From positions 12,220,591 to 12,284,590 of the forward strand of contig NC_049980.1 in NCBI RefSeq assembly GCF_000003815.2: a DNA stretch of 64,000 bases, read 5' to 3'. Shown here piece after piece: positions 36,940-49,204 of the stretch (position 1 is its first letter; each line of letters opens with the position of its first letter). The stretch comes from Branchiostoma floridae (lineage: Eukaryota; Chordata; Leptocardii; Amphioxiformes; Branchiostomatidae). The position numbers were made by a program, and so were the translations under genes. Under the pieces are notes generated by a model. That model ran no database searches. It worked only from the letters and a program-made list of their open reading frames with translations, and was not told where the DNA came from.

Positions 36940-39054
36940 ATGCGGCGACATCTGAGTACACCATTCACCATGGGTCTTTATAATAGACGTCCTGATCGTG
37001 AAAGACTACTAGCCACCTCTCGAAGTGATGATGCACCGCCAGCATACAGTGAGGTGGTTCCGAGCGCTCCACCACTGCAGTATCACAGTCCGACGCAAGG
37101 AGGCGTACCGCCCTACACAGGACTACCACAACGAGCAGGTTATAATGCAGGTACGTAGATGGCCTACTCTCTCATTTATTCCTCATCCCCACAACATACG
37201 CCTTGCCACAGCTACACAGTTATACACAGAATTCTACTGGTTTATAAATTAATGCAATTATTCCTATTGGTTGACCTTAATGTGTCTGAATTGTCTGAGT
37301 GTAGTGACCAAGGCATATTTCTTGTGCAATATTGAGACCTTTCTTTTACGTGATATTTTGGTTGTTCTATTGGGAGCACACATTGTATTGCAACATACAT
37401 TGTAGCTGCATGCGTTATATTTTGCGATATTTCCATATTACGCAAATCCCCTGTCATAGATAACAAATTTATTTATCTATTTATATATTTCATGAGATTT
37501 TCCACAACAGTGGATTGTCTGATGAGACAGGTGTTGATTTTCAAGGCCACCATACCGACCAAGGCTCTCTGGACTAACCCCAGACCTTGGTTGGGAGTTA
37601 ATTGGTCTGCGAGGTTGCTTAGTAGTCTTTAAAATCGTTTGCGCCAGCTGACTACAAATAATCGAACTAGTGAAACTCATATTCTTATTTGATGCGATCA
37701 CAGGATTTAATTGCAACATAATAGAGTATGGTATGTATTCCAGGCTACTCCCAATCAACACCAATCTTGGTTGGCAAGTGGTTGGAAAGTTGAGTCGTGG
37801 GAAGATGCTGAATGTGCGTTTGAAAGAAACTCTTACCCCAGAATGTTTAGCTACCTTTTCCTATTTGCTTGTACAACAAAGTTATCAATGTTTGTTCATT
37901 CATGTGCTTGAAACATTTTTCTGTCATATTTCTATCACAAGGGACCGCCCCATACCCGGCCGGAAACCCCAAAGTTATCGTGCTGAGAGATGACGACCGC
38001 GGTGAGAGGCCCATGGCCACGTGCTGCCCCATCTGCCGCAGGAACGTCATCACCCGCGTGTCGCACCAGGAGGGAGGGGTGAACGAAGGGCTGATCTGTA
38101 TGACATCTGTGCTGGGATGCTTGTAGGTTTCCAGTCATTTCATTTCTTTCTACATGCTGTAAAAGTGTAACTGATTAACTTAAATGTAAAAAAGGGACGA
38201 TTGGTGGTGGATTAGAACGTTAAATTAAGCATTTGGTTGTGTGAAAATCAAATAATTGTGCATCAGCGAAAAAAATTGAATAGTGGACAAACAGAATACA
38301 AAGCAGGCTTTAGCAGGTGGTGGTTTATTGGTGGCATGGATTCATGATTGTTTAATGACTTTAGTTGGAATGTAAGATTGTAGTTATTAGTTATTTTGCT
38401 GTCTTTATGAATCTGAAATGAACTTCAAGCCAAACTGATTTGATTATATTGATGGCATCCTCTGGGTACCCAAAACTGATGATGTGAGCGAGCCAAAGAA
38501 AGTTGGACTTAAAGATGCCATAGTTGGTGAATTTAAGTGGCAAATGACTGACGTCAATGACCACACGGAATATGGTATACCAAACAATATATTCTTTAAC
38601 TTTTGTTCTTTGACATATTTGACATGTACTTCTTTTATTTTGGAAGACGTCCCTCATCAGTGTCCATTTTTAGATATTTGTTTTGGCAAGTTGATGCTTG
38701 AAATAACTACTAATTTTTTCTACTAAATTTTGCACATATCTACGAATTACAGTATAGTCATTTTTTTTAAATGGACGAAAATTAATGCACCTAAAGATGT
38801 CATCCATACGATCAAATCAGTTTTGCCATGAAATAAAGTTGAAGTACTAATCTTCAGGACGGTTGATTAACCGTTGGTGACTTTAACTCTTATGTTATTG
38901 GGTAGAATTTGAAGCATGATTGTCTTCTAATTTATTTTTCAGTTTCTGGCCAATCTGCTTGCTGTTGCCCTTCTGCTTGTTGTGTGACAGAGAAAGTACC
39001 GCTGTACACTATTGCCCGATGTGTCACTCAAAGATAGCTGAGTATGAACTGTGA
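36940..39054 (+). CDS. LITAF: LITAF-domain protein C, with PPxY and PSAP motifs
   Basis: 167-residue LITAF-like protein from exons 36940-37150, 37942-38122 and 38943-39054, phases 1 and 2 as in A and B. The N-terminus carries PPAY (33-36) and PSAPP (41-45) a few residues apart, the two adaptor motifs of vertebrate LITAF (NEDD4-type ligases and TSG101 of ESCRT-I). LITAF domain: CPIC (99-102), a Cys-rich hydrophobic segment (about 121-145) and HYCPMC (153-158). It is divergent: the second knuckle is CPMC instead of CPNC, the usual LGTYKRL end is AEYEL, and the membrane segment reads FWPICLLLPFCLLC. The in-frame ATG at 36970 (ACCATGGG) has the better context and would give 157 residues; the upstream ATG is used here because it comes first. 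AATAAA at 39749 is a poly(A) candidate. Confidence 0.92.
37738..37815 (+). repeat. short interspersed repeat R2 in LITAF-like C intron 1
   Basis: Begins ttccaggctactccc, then caccaatcttggttggcaag and gtcgtgggaagatgctgaa, parallel to the copy at 32438. A related block (aaccccagaccttggttggg) lies at 37575-37595. Confidence 0.65.
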
Positions 39055-42000
39055 CCATGTTGTGTACCTTGAAACCTTCAGCTGAAACGCACAGTTGTCT
39101 CTGTGACAGTTAGGATCTTTTCATCGATGGTCGATGGTCAGTCCTCAGGGATGTATTCCACTAGCACACTATGATGGTTATGGTCCTACAACGCAAACTG
39201 GATCATGGAGAAGTTGTATGGATGCCTAGCTGATTTTAATGTGTGTACAACGAACTTTCACTTATATTGCTAGAAAGGCAACATTTACAAGCAAATACAT
39301 AATGTTTACCTTGCGATGGTCAAGTATGAAAAAAAAAACTAAATGCTTTGTTTTATTTTATTTTACTCTCCCTCTCTCTCACTCTCTCTCTCTCTCTCAC
39401 AAACACACACATGTAACTTTCTACTTAATGGAATCATGGTATATGGGCAGGCTACACCTACCTATGGTGGTCAAATGCGCACGTGCAATTAGCTCTCTGG
39501 ACTCTCATGAATAAGCAGTGAAGGTTATGAATATGATTATGATTATCGGACTTATCGTAAATTATGAGATCTATGTAACAACTACCATACCGTACAAATA
39601 CGGCACTACATGTAGGTGTGTGCGAATTAATGCTCACATAGTGGAGACATAAAAAAAACTTCCTTTGAGCTGTGTATACTCCATGTAGTTTTATTGAGCT
39701 GGACATCTAAGCTATTTGATGGCGGATAAGTGCATACTGGACCATTTCAATAAACCTGGCATCTTTCGACTAACGTATCGGGATTTATCTCTTCACCTAT
39801 ATTACGTACACAGTAAGCGGTAAGCAATGTGATTTCCCATGCAAGCATCGATGTTCTGGTTTGGGTATTGAGGAGCATACATTCAAGCAGCAAATTCAAA
39901 GATGGTTGGAGAAACGCATCTTCCCTCGCTTTTGACGCTTTATACAAACTTATCGGTTGGAATGTTGATGCAAATATATCCATTCCAGCTAGGGCTGTCT
40001 TTTTGTCACAATAGACATACTATCCATTTTGTTTTTAAAGTTCAACCAATGATAGCATGGCAATAAGCGGCTCGACCAATGTGAGAGTGGCTGAATGTCC
40101 AGCATGAAATATTTGCATTTCTATGGTTCATTTTTGTATTTCTTGTATTTTTGTGTTTGAAGGACGTGGGTGGGTCAGCGTATATGGCCGATTTACCCAC
40201 CTCAATAGATGTATGCTGAATTTCGGAAGAGTATTGATTCTCATCTAAAAACAAGCTTTTTTAAATATATAAATGATGCAGTTGGTTCGAACATTGCTTT
40301 GGAATCACAAGACACGCAATCAATTTACTCCAATCTTGTACTCTTGACCGGAAGGCTCTTTTAAGATGTCGTTCTTGAAGATCTTGGAACATATCTGCAA
40401 GCAGAAATAGGCTTGTAATCAGAAAGTACGCCCACGAATTATGAGAAGATATGGATAAACGTCTAGATACTTTTCCATCCTTAGTGACACACATGTGTGA
40501 GTAGTGTTCAATACATTTGCGGCCTCACCCAAAAATAAGGGGCACAATTCGAATTTCCGGAAATGACATTAAAAGAGGACCTTTTATAATCATCCATAAA
40601 CACATTTCTTTGTCGGGTGCATCCTTTTGAAGATCTACAGGTAAGTCATTAGAAAAACAGGGCGAAGAAAATGTTAGACCTGTGATAAGAACTGTGGGTC
40701 GATTCCAGTGTTCCCCATGCTATATAAATTTATATGGAATCCGTGAAGAAGATTTTTGATGGGAAACCGAAATTTAACCGGTAAAAAAAATGGATTGATC
40801 GAGAGCAACAAAGTGTATCCGCACACCTCAGGTCGCAGCTCAATTGGTCATGCTCTCTCAACTGACGTTACTGATTTTCAAAAGGGCGTCGCTTGCATAG
40901 TAATGATCACAATGAGTGGTGTTTTGGTGAACCATAAAAGGCTTCATCCCTCATAACTATGCCACAAATTTGAGTTGTGTCAGAGCTTACTGGGTGAGGC
41001 CTCTCGTATGGTTACGTTACTTGATAGACATTTGATGAAACAATAGCGAGGAAACTGGATCATTGATCGATAGATCGAAGGTTACTGTGTGTCAGACTTT
41101 TTCACCATGCAGCAAAAAATTGATACAAGATGTAATACCTCGGTTAACATAGGTGGTGTCAGAGATGAATGGTGACCGCCTAATTGGAGTCCCACTCCAC
41201 TGACTTCTTGGAGCGATCCTCGTCAGCTGCTATTGAAAGGGATATAAGGAGAGTTATTCAATCGATATCGTGAGCCCAACCTCAAAGTTCTGGCCCAACA
41301 CCATTCTTACGATTAAGCTTGCTGCATGACGTGCCGAGTCATGGAAGCACACACATCACGGATTTGCCTGGCTATGATTTTTGCCCCTGTCTCTCTCTAG
41401 CTATCGAACAAGATATTCCATATTCACGTTCTTTCACACCTTCCTCTTTGACTTTGGGGCAGCCGTTTCCAACAAGCAAGTTTTTCGACATTACGGTAAA
41501 TCGTACAATGCAGCTGCAAAATGAGCAAATACAAGCCGTAAATTGCAACAAAAAGCACGATAAACGGCTCCTAATGTCGTAGAATTCCAAAGTCTGCCCC
41601 AAAGTCAAATAGGAAGGTGTGAATTAATTCATTTATCCGTGAATGTTTAAGGGGCAGTCTCTCCAGTTAATGATTTCCAATGGAACGCTTGGAGGTGCAT
41701 TCAGTCATCGTTTTGCTGTGGTATAGTTTTCATATGATTAAAAAATAAATATGAACCAACCCAACAATACTCAAAACAAAAAGCCATCTGTTTGCATATG
41801 TCAACACAAACCATCACTTAAAAAAAAGGGTCCCATTTGCCTATTTGCTTCTCAAGATCCCCCTTTCATATGATGTTCACTCCTGCTGAACTGTTCCTTA
41901 CCTTTCCTGTACATTTGCGTAGACCACCGAACTAATATCATGGAAACAAAGGTAGAATAAACCAAAGTTAACAATATAACAACAACTAAGCTATGTATAA

Positions 42001-44034
42001 CGTATGTAAAGAAGCATCGAAGAAGACAGCAATAAATCATATCATCGTGCAATAAATCAAAATTACATTACAGAAAATCTCACAAATCAAACAGATAATG
42101 GTGTCGAAACATGGTGTATAGGAGGCATCAGGTTTGGTAAGTATGACCGAGATTCGCTGTATCTTTCCTTACCTTACATGACGTTGTATTATACTTTGTG
42201 CGTTTCACATTGCATTAGCAAATCTAACTTCTACAAAAATGTAAACCCAAAATGTGGCATCTATACAGATGTACTTTATCTCTCTTTGTATATTTGCATC
42301 TATATACATTTCGTCAACGGCAACACCCCGGAACAGGAAAAGATCAAGGGAAACTGAATGACAGTGCTTAAATCCTCTTCGTTGGTCTATTATTGATCAT
42401 GAAGTTTTAAATGGAGAGTGATCCTATCAAGTGATCGTGACTTGCTCTCGGGTTGTCTGCATCATCAAACTGCTGGATCTGGCAATTACCGGGATCCTCG
42501 AGGCTTCATCAATTCCGTAACGCCTGGCGTATCTTCGCCGCTGCTTTGCGCTATTGATTCCGTGGATGTGTATATTCATGAGACATCAGAAGTCTTGACA
42601 GTCATGTTTCCCTGAGCGCGCATCCGTTATCGTGGCCATGCGGCGCGGGTCCAATGATAGGTACCACGGCGATCGTCAATTAGTTTCTGAGCAGCCGTGA
42701 TTGAGAACCGAAATTAGCCAATCAACAGAGATCAACTCTGCTGAGATCCTGAACTTTACAAACACACACTACTGTCACGGTATATTCTGTTCAGCAGCAG
42801 CTCAAGGGTAATCTTTTGCGGTAAAATGACGACACAAAATTCTTCCATACGCGGACCAAGCACTGTATTTGCTGGTTGCAAATTATATTCGTTCATCATC
42901 ATCATATTCGCTGATCCGATTATAGTAAGCCAGTTATATTACCAGTTAGAAATAGAACCTACAAAAGAAAGACAGCTAACCCTGAAGGCATGTGGGTAAT
43001 CGTATTCAATATCAGCATTGTCGCAACTCTTAACACCGATTATCATCAAGATTTACTGAGAGAACCAACAACAGAGCAGCACCTAACCCCACAGGCATCT
43101 ATGATCTAGGTCACAGGATATGAAGTCAGCAGGACGGTCGACCATATGGAGTGCTGATACAGCAAGGATTGCGATCTTGTAATCGAGGAGAGGGTCTCCG
43201 GGGATGGACGGAGGCCGATGATGATGTATAAGGAGAAAGGTTAACCAGAGCGGAATGGTTATGCTTCGTTCAACATGTATCAGAATTTGATTGATGTACA
43301 ATGCGAACATATTAAAAGATTTTCTGAGCAAGCAAACAAGCGCGCGAGAGAGAGAGAGAGAGAAAAAAAAGAGAGAAAGAGGGAGGGAGAGAAAGAGGGA
43401 GAGAACGAGCGTCGGTTTTGCAAATTTCCAAAGTACTGAATGGACGAGCAATGCTATTTTGGTGTAAGAAAAAATGTTTTGTTAGTTACCTAACTGACCC
43501 TAACAGAAAAATTCCGACCCTAGCCTCCTTTTTGGTAGACCACAAGCACAGCTAAGGGACAAAACACTGTCGATCTGACATCCGAGTGATGAAAATGTTT
43601 TAGAATCGTCGAAATAGAACATTGTGTTTGTCCAATGCATAGCAGTATCTGTCTAATTAGAATTCTTTAAAATATTAGACGCCTCCTGATGTATGTTAGT
43701 TTGACATTGTCATTTGTTGGATCACATTGGTGGAAAACGAAAAAAAAGAGAATCCCTACCAACCGACACTAAATCTTTCGGGGCCACAATAATCATATTT
43801 TTCCCTAGGTCGTAGGACACTTGGCAAATTAAACGTAACGTTTTCGAATATGAGTTGATAACTCAACGTTAACAGCGCAGCTGGTTACAGGTTTTAATAA
43901 CACGAGGCTGGCAGAGGGTTCCGCCATGACTGACAGGATCAGTTTTTTTCTTTTACTAATGAGTCCGTGGAGTTAACTGCACCTGAGTACCACCACGAGA
44001 ACGGGAATTTTGTGTGCGAAGTTCCTAGTTCTTC

Positions 44035-44290
44035 TTCTTCTTCCGTTAGTGTCGTTAAGACACATGTAGTGCACAGTGGCCAACAGGTTTACTTCTATTT
44101 CAATACCGGGGATTGCTAGCCTTGACAGAAGCAACTCCTTGAATACGGGACCACAATTTCACTTCCCTTCTGAAATACGTGCAGGCCGAACCTGCTCATG
44201 ATTGAACTGGGCCCCCCCAAGTAACAAGTATGATTGGAACAAGGAGCTTAACTGTGAGGCTGCTAGCGTCTGAGATACCGGGACGTCCCG
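44035..44290 (-). mobile_element. SINE copy (same family as 50885 and 57005)
   Basis: On the minus strand it has gcctcacagttaagctccttgttccaat, sharing the block order of the copies at 50885-51060 and 57005-57230 (tcacag-t-gagctcctggttccaatta), then a GC-rich body and aagtgaaattgtggtcccg. It ends in an (AAG)n-like run, plausibly the SINE tail. The tRNA-like head is degraded. Confidence 0.65.
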
Positions 44291-44337
44291 AAGTTATTAG
44301 TAGCACAAAAATGGTGTATTAGTACATCCCCTTACCA

Positions 44338-45400
44338 TTTTTGGTGCTAGAAGGGTATTGATTCAGTTGTGGGCAATGATATTACCTGTTGAATCTTTGA
44401 TTGCTCATTTTGGACAACCTGGGCCAGTGTTGGGATCATCACCTCTTGTGGAATCACAGGTTACGGAAATCTTATTCGGATCACTGTACGGTCGCTCAAT
44501 GATATACATGTACCGATCCCCGTCTAGTGGGGGCACGGGCACGGGCACAAGGTGACGCACTCGAGAAGATCAGCATATAATCTATTGGGAATGTTAACTA
44601 CATGTACATGTATCTTCATTCACAAACATACTAACTAGGTTATGTGTATCTCTGAAAATCTTTGACCGGAAAGAAACTTACTTCAACACCAGGACAGACA
44701 AACGTTTTACTTACTCACTGTTATTCAATTGGGGATGATTCAATGATTCGCTCTAAACCTCGCGAGAGATGAATATTTTGTTTACCTTGTGCGTCAAAAT
44801 GCCGAAGACAGGGAGGAACATGTATTAGGTATAGCTGAGGAGGAAATGAAGTTTAGTATTTTATTAGGGTTGTAAACAATACTCCGGAAATTACCCGATG
44901 ACCTCATTGATGCAGTTTGCATAATCCTGCCGGCTGCACAATGTAGATAACGAGCACTTTGACCGACTTACCGAAATGTCATGAGGTCATCATGGCTAAA
45001 ATGCAAGTTTGTGCATTAAGTCTCGTGTCCTAATTAACTAAGTCAGAGGACTGGGCGGTTCATTTTCTTGGGTTATGAACAGTTTAGTTTGTGGCACAAC
45101 TTGACGATTAACCAGGAATTCATCGTTCCGAACTGGGTATACGAGGTATTTGATAAGAACGAAAAGCGACCACATCATTTATTATTTGGGGCTAGAATTG
45201 TTGATTTGATTGTGGGCAATAATCTGCGACCTGTTAAATATTTGATTACTAATGTTATCATTTTAATATGGCCTGGACCAAAGTCGCTTCCACACGGTGA
45301 CTACTTTGGTTCTAGAAGGGTATTGATTCGGTCGTGGGCAATAAGTTGTTGAATCTTTGATTGCTCATTTTGGCACGGCCTGGGTCAAAGTGGGATCACC
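44338..45400. repeat. three dispersed copies of a ~100-130 bp unit
   Basis: Units at 44338-44455, 45186-45292 and 45300-45400 share tctagaagggtattgattc, gtgggcaat, ttgaatctttgattgctcat and tggcctgg. The second and third are adjacent in tandem; the first lies 850 bases away. The middle copy is the most diverged. Confidence 0.65.
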
Positions 45401-45439
45401 AATGTTTTCTGAAATGAAAGTGCGTGCCCTGAATTAACT

Positions 45440-46350
45440 TTATACAGTCTCAGCAAATTAAAAAAAAACTTTGTGAGCAGACTTGGCTAGAGTTCCACGA
45501 CCACGTACCTTGCCCCAGTGAAATTGTCTCTTCATAATGCAAATGATATGCAAAGTCTTTTTTCCCAAATCACATAAGTTGCAAATATCCGTATTCAGAA
45601 AAGTATGGTAACATTTCTCCTTTAATTGTGCAAATGATTTAAAAATGATATCATATGATTATTTTTAAATATCATATGATTATTTTTAAATATATGCCTG
45701 GTGGCATTCACCTATATCTAACCTACATGTGGCGCCACTGTAAACATGTCACAACTTACCACTAAAGAATTATACAATGCTCTCATTGATTATGCAAATG
45801 AAGTCCTTATTTGAATAATTCATATCTTTTTCTCAAACTAAGTTACATATATAACGAGTATGGCGCACATTTAGCACAATCTAAATATAAATTTTCCTCA
45901 TTAATCCTGCAAATCTAATCCTAATTTGCATGACTAATAATACCATTAACTTGGTCGTCATCAAAGATATGTACAGTTCAAAATCATGAAAATTTATTCT
46001 TCTCCTCTTAATTTATTTCAACTCAATTTCTCACCTATTTAAGTCTGCCACTGAAATGTCCCCTGCCTTTCCAGATGAAGGGGCTAGATGACCCAAACTT
46101 ATGCCACTTCTTACCGAGCGCAATAGCTATCTACCACATAAACATCATGACCAAAGCTCGCACAGAGCACGAGACATAAAATTGGAAGTTATGATCCACT
46201 ACTAAGGAAAGCCGTCGGTGGGCCTCAAATCGAATCATGTCTTCGACAGAACATTACCAAACAACAACCAAGTTTCATGACAATCCATCTGTAGCCACAT
46301 ACATACATACATAAGAACATCCAAGCCCTACCGAAGCATAATCTTTATGG
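45440..46350 (-). repeat. interspersed repeat family R1, long copy
   Basis: Reads on the minus strand like the copy at 59590-60310: ccttcgccataaagattatg, gatggattgtcatgaaa, tttggtcatgatg with ggtagatagct, gtaagaagtggcataagtttggg, then a long tail rich in TTTGCAT/ATGCAAA. A 22-base unit (atcatatgattatttttaaat) is duplicated in tandem at about 45648-45692. A run of catacatacatac occurs at the 5' side of the minus-strand copy. Confidence 0.65.
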
Positions 46351-47060
46351 CGAAGGTAATTGATATAGATTTTCTATCACTGTTTACTGGAGCGTGCATT
46401 GGTTTCCTTCCATTTTGTTAGAATCACGACTGGAGGATAAGGATCCAATCCGAGCAAATCGATCACTGGGCGGGGTGTGCGTGATTTTTACAGAAATTGG
46501 ATAAGGTGTTTGAAATGTAAAAAGGCAGATATATGTCATGTACATGTAGTAGATATCCCGTCTACTCGACCAACTGAGTGTAATCGTTAAAAAAAACATT
46601 TCAATGTGCCAAGCCCCCCCCCCCCCCTCAAAAAGATCTTCGACCTTGAAGAAGGGAAGAACTCATTCGGCTTTGTACTAGAGCCGGGGCCGCAGATGGT
46701 TCATTGACGTAAATCATTAGGACACAGGCTGTCCGTGCCCGTCCACTGAAAGGAACAGAAGCAGGTGGGAAAACTTGATGAAGTCCTTATCCTTCTAATC
46801 CCTCTGTAACGAGCCATTCGCTGTATCCGCACATCCCCTTTCCAATAGAGGCTGTGACCATAGACTTGACAGGTTATTCAGCATAATTCATAGAGAAAGA
46901 ACGATTTTGAACGATTTGTGTGTTTTATCTATCTTGCACTGGATTCAGCGGTTACACAAGTCCAAGTTTGACCGCTCAAAGGTCGCTAGGCGATCGCCGT
47001 CTAGTAACAAGACTGCCCAGAAAATGTTTACAAGAGTAAAACCAAAGGCATTTTTCAATA

Positions 47061-47276
47061 CCCCTGTCACATTATCCACGATCTTCGGGCGTATCGATGG
47101 CAGATCGGCCATATTTAAATCGACAGAGGGTTCCGCGTATTTTCCACCCGAAAACCGTCCCTGTCACACTTTGTACCTTGTACAATTGTTGTGCAATAAA
47201 GTTATTATTATATGCGAGCCTCGGGCGATTGCCGCAGAATCGTCGTCCGATCGGTTTTCGCCAAATGTGACAGGGG
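47061..47276. mobile_element. MITE with cccctgtcacatt ends
   Basis: 216 bp, flanked by TA at 47059-47060 and 47277-47278. The terminal inverted repeat is cccctgtcacatt at both ends, with weaker inverted similarity further in (cttcgggcg / cgcccgag). An internal copy of the end motif (ccctgtcacacttt) lies at 47159-47172, suggesting a nested or rearranged element. No coding capacity. Confidence 0.8.
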
Positions 47277-47475
47277 TATAAGAAATAGCGACATGAGAAT
47301 ATGTCAACCACTGACAACCACAGTTGCTGTTTGTGACATCATAAACATCATCCCGGTAGCGAGTGCCAATAGTTTCTACAAGTACAACAGCGATGTCTGG
47401 CTTTACCGCGAAGCAGATATCCAGTGACTGTTTCACACAACGGAACATCTCATCACCAGCAGAGCTTATCATTAA

Positions 47476-48511
47476 CTACACCAACTTTGAATTCCTGAAA
47501 AATATTAGAATACGTATTACTCGGACGGATGACCTATAAAGTAGTTTGTAAAACTCACATCTTATGTTGAGAAGGGGTGAGTCACAGACCCGAGGTCCAT
47601 ACTTTAGTAGGCACAGCGCCTTGAGTTCCTTGGCATCCATCCCCCTCTTGGCAAATGGAATAGATCGGTAATCTCTTCCCCACTCCCACCTGCAGAGGGA
47701 GAGACAAGACAATGTTGGGGTTTTCCATCTCCTTTACATCCTTGCTGCCAACACCAAGAAGAACTATACTTGGTTTAGAATCAAATCAAGCATATCAATT
47801 TGCATGTATTTGACGACACTGTAGATTAGATGAATGAAGAATTTCATTCCACATTTGTGACACAATGGGCTAAGTGCACGTCACAACAAAATGTTCAAAG
47901 TTGATAAATGGAAGGAAACTCGGCATGCTAGGTAACATTACATGAATTCAACTTCATTCTTTATTAGCTATAGAACAAAAAAATTAACAGTCATGATCCT
48001 GTTTAATAATACTTTAGAATGAATGTCAACATTGCGTCTTAACATTATGTCTTAAATACTGATAATTCAAAAAGTGAAAAAATGACCATAATCTGCAACT
48101 GCGTCGGAGTGATAACGATGATCGATGTAGAAATATTGGCTTGATTTTGCAGTTATCATTAATGAATGGCACTGGTACGCATACGATGCGTCAGGGGAAA
48201 AGCTACATGTGGGAATTCAAATAAGTGAGCAGCCATTATGCAGTGAAGACATTAAAAATGTGCAGTGTTATGTCGTCTTATTTTTAGTGGATTATCTTCC
48301 CGAATTCAAGTGTAAGACATTCTGTAACAAGCTGAATGATTTGATGGAGTATAAACAGTAGAAAAGTCTCTTACGAGTAACATGAGCCCTGGCTTATTTT
48401 CTTCTGTGCACATAGCATAGCTCGCAGGAAGTCTCCAGGCGGTAAGGCGTCCCCGTCCTCAGGCAGCATGAGGGTTGCCGTGAGTAGCAGGAGTACCGTC
48501 ATCGCAAACAT
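47476..48511 (-). CDS. predicted secreted peptide precursor, unrecognised
   Basis: Two exons join in frame on the minus strand: 48375-48511 (phase 2 end, CTC/GTAAGAG) and an exon from 47689 (acceptor CCCTCTGCAG). The product starts with a clear signal peptide (MFAMTVLLLLTATLM, cleavage plausible after GDA at 22) and continues LPPGDFLRAMLC. Over the first 89 residues it has four cysteines in two pairs (34/44 and 72/81) with dibasic sites KK (37-38) and KR (60-61, followed by Gly), the look of a small secreted or hormone-like precursor. The 3' end is unsure. The frame runs open to a stop at 47476. A donor (AGAT/GTGAGT) at 47559 with the acceptor ATTTTTCAG at 47495 would create TGA across the junction. 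Splicing to 47427 instead would add a Cys-rich end (CCTC) with a stop at 47348. A 5' UTR acceptor (GTGTTGCAG) lies at about 48541. I cannot name the family. Confidence 0.5.
47690..48374 (-). other. intron of the predicted secreted peptide gene
   Basis: 685 bp AT-rich intron with GT at 48373-48374 and AG at 47690-47691 and a good pyrimidine tract (GTCTTGTCTCTCCCTCT) before the acceptor. Nothing else was seen in it. Confidence 0.5.
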
Positions 48512-49204
48512 CGTCGTCTTCTCTGGTGCTGGGTCTACTACTGCAACACACAGACGGGGGAATCAAACATTTTTGAGTGACTTAAGACCAAGACATTGTT
48601 GTTTCAATTGTTACCCCATTGGGCTAAATACACGGTCACAGGTAAACATGTCAGTGAAGACATTGCAGTCTTGTAGATAGCCGATTCTACTGGTAGAGAT
48701 CACCGCTTAAAAGACGATGGTAATGTTTCAACTTCGATTCATTTCACATAATAAGAGTACTAAATAAATATTTAACAGTTGAGGTACAGGGACATCCCTA
48801 GTGCCTGTATTGAAGGAAGAATAATTTCATCAAATGTGACTAGTAATTGACGACCCTGTATTCAACACTGGGTGGGCTTTCCACCATGATGATTAACCTG
48901 CTTGTCAAAGGAAATTATTATCGATCCGATAGGAGCGATCGATAAGTCATGTTTAATAGCATTTGACCTAGATTAATGACTAATCAGGTCCGAAGCATAT
49001 TGACGACTCTATAACGGACTGTACTATATATTGTTCTCATAACGAGACGTCAAAATAACAAAAGAGTACACATACACATTGAAATACTTACTACACATTA
49101 CTACTCAGTGTACGCACTTGCAAGATCATCCCATTTTTTTTAAATAGAGACTGGATAAATTGTTTGTTTTCGTGCAATGATATCTTCTATAGACTTGAAA
49201 TTAT

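Larger units (their letters stand above)
39055..47347. other. gene-poor, repeat-bearing region
   Basis: The left end holds the LITAF-like C 3' UTR (AATAAA at 39749-39754). Simple repeats: (CT)n/(CA)n at about 39366-39412 and (GA)n at about 43343-43407. Separate entries cover the SINE at 44035, the repeat units at 44338-45400, the R1 copy at 45440 and the MITE at 47061. A 14-base C run is at 46614-46627. A weak tRNA-like block (cgcagctcaattggtcatgc) at 40831 may be an old SINE. A complex, less AT-rich patch at about 42420-42760 has no gene I can recognise. Confidence 0.5.

Noticed and set aside
40831-40990. tRNA-like block with cagctcaattgg
   Set aside because: Only an A-box-like stretch is convincing; kept as a possible old SINE and not listed as a feature.
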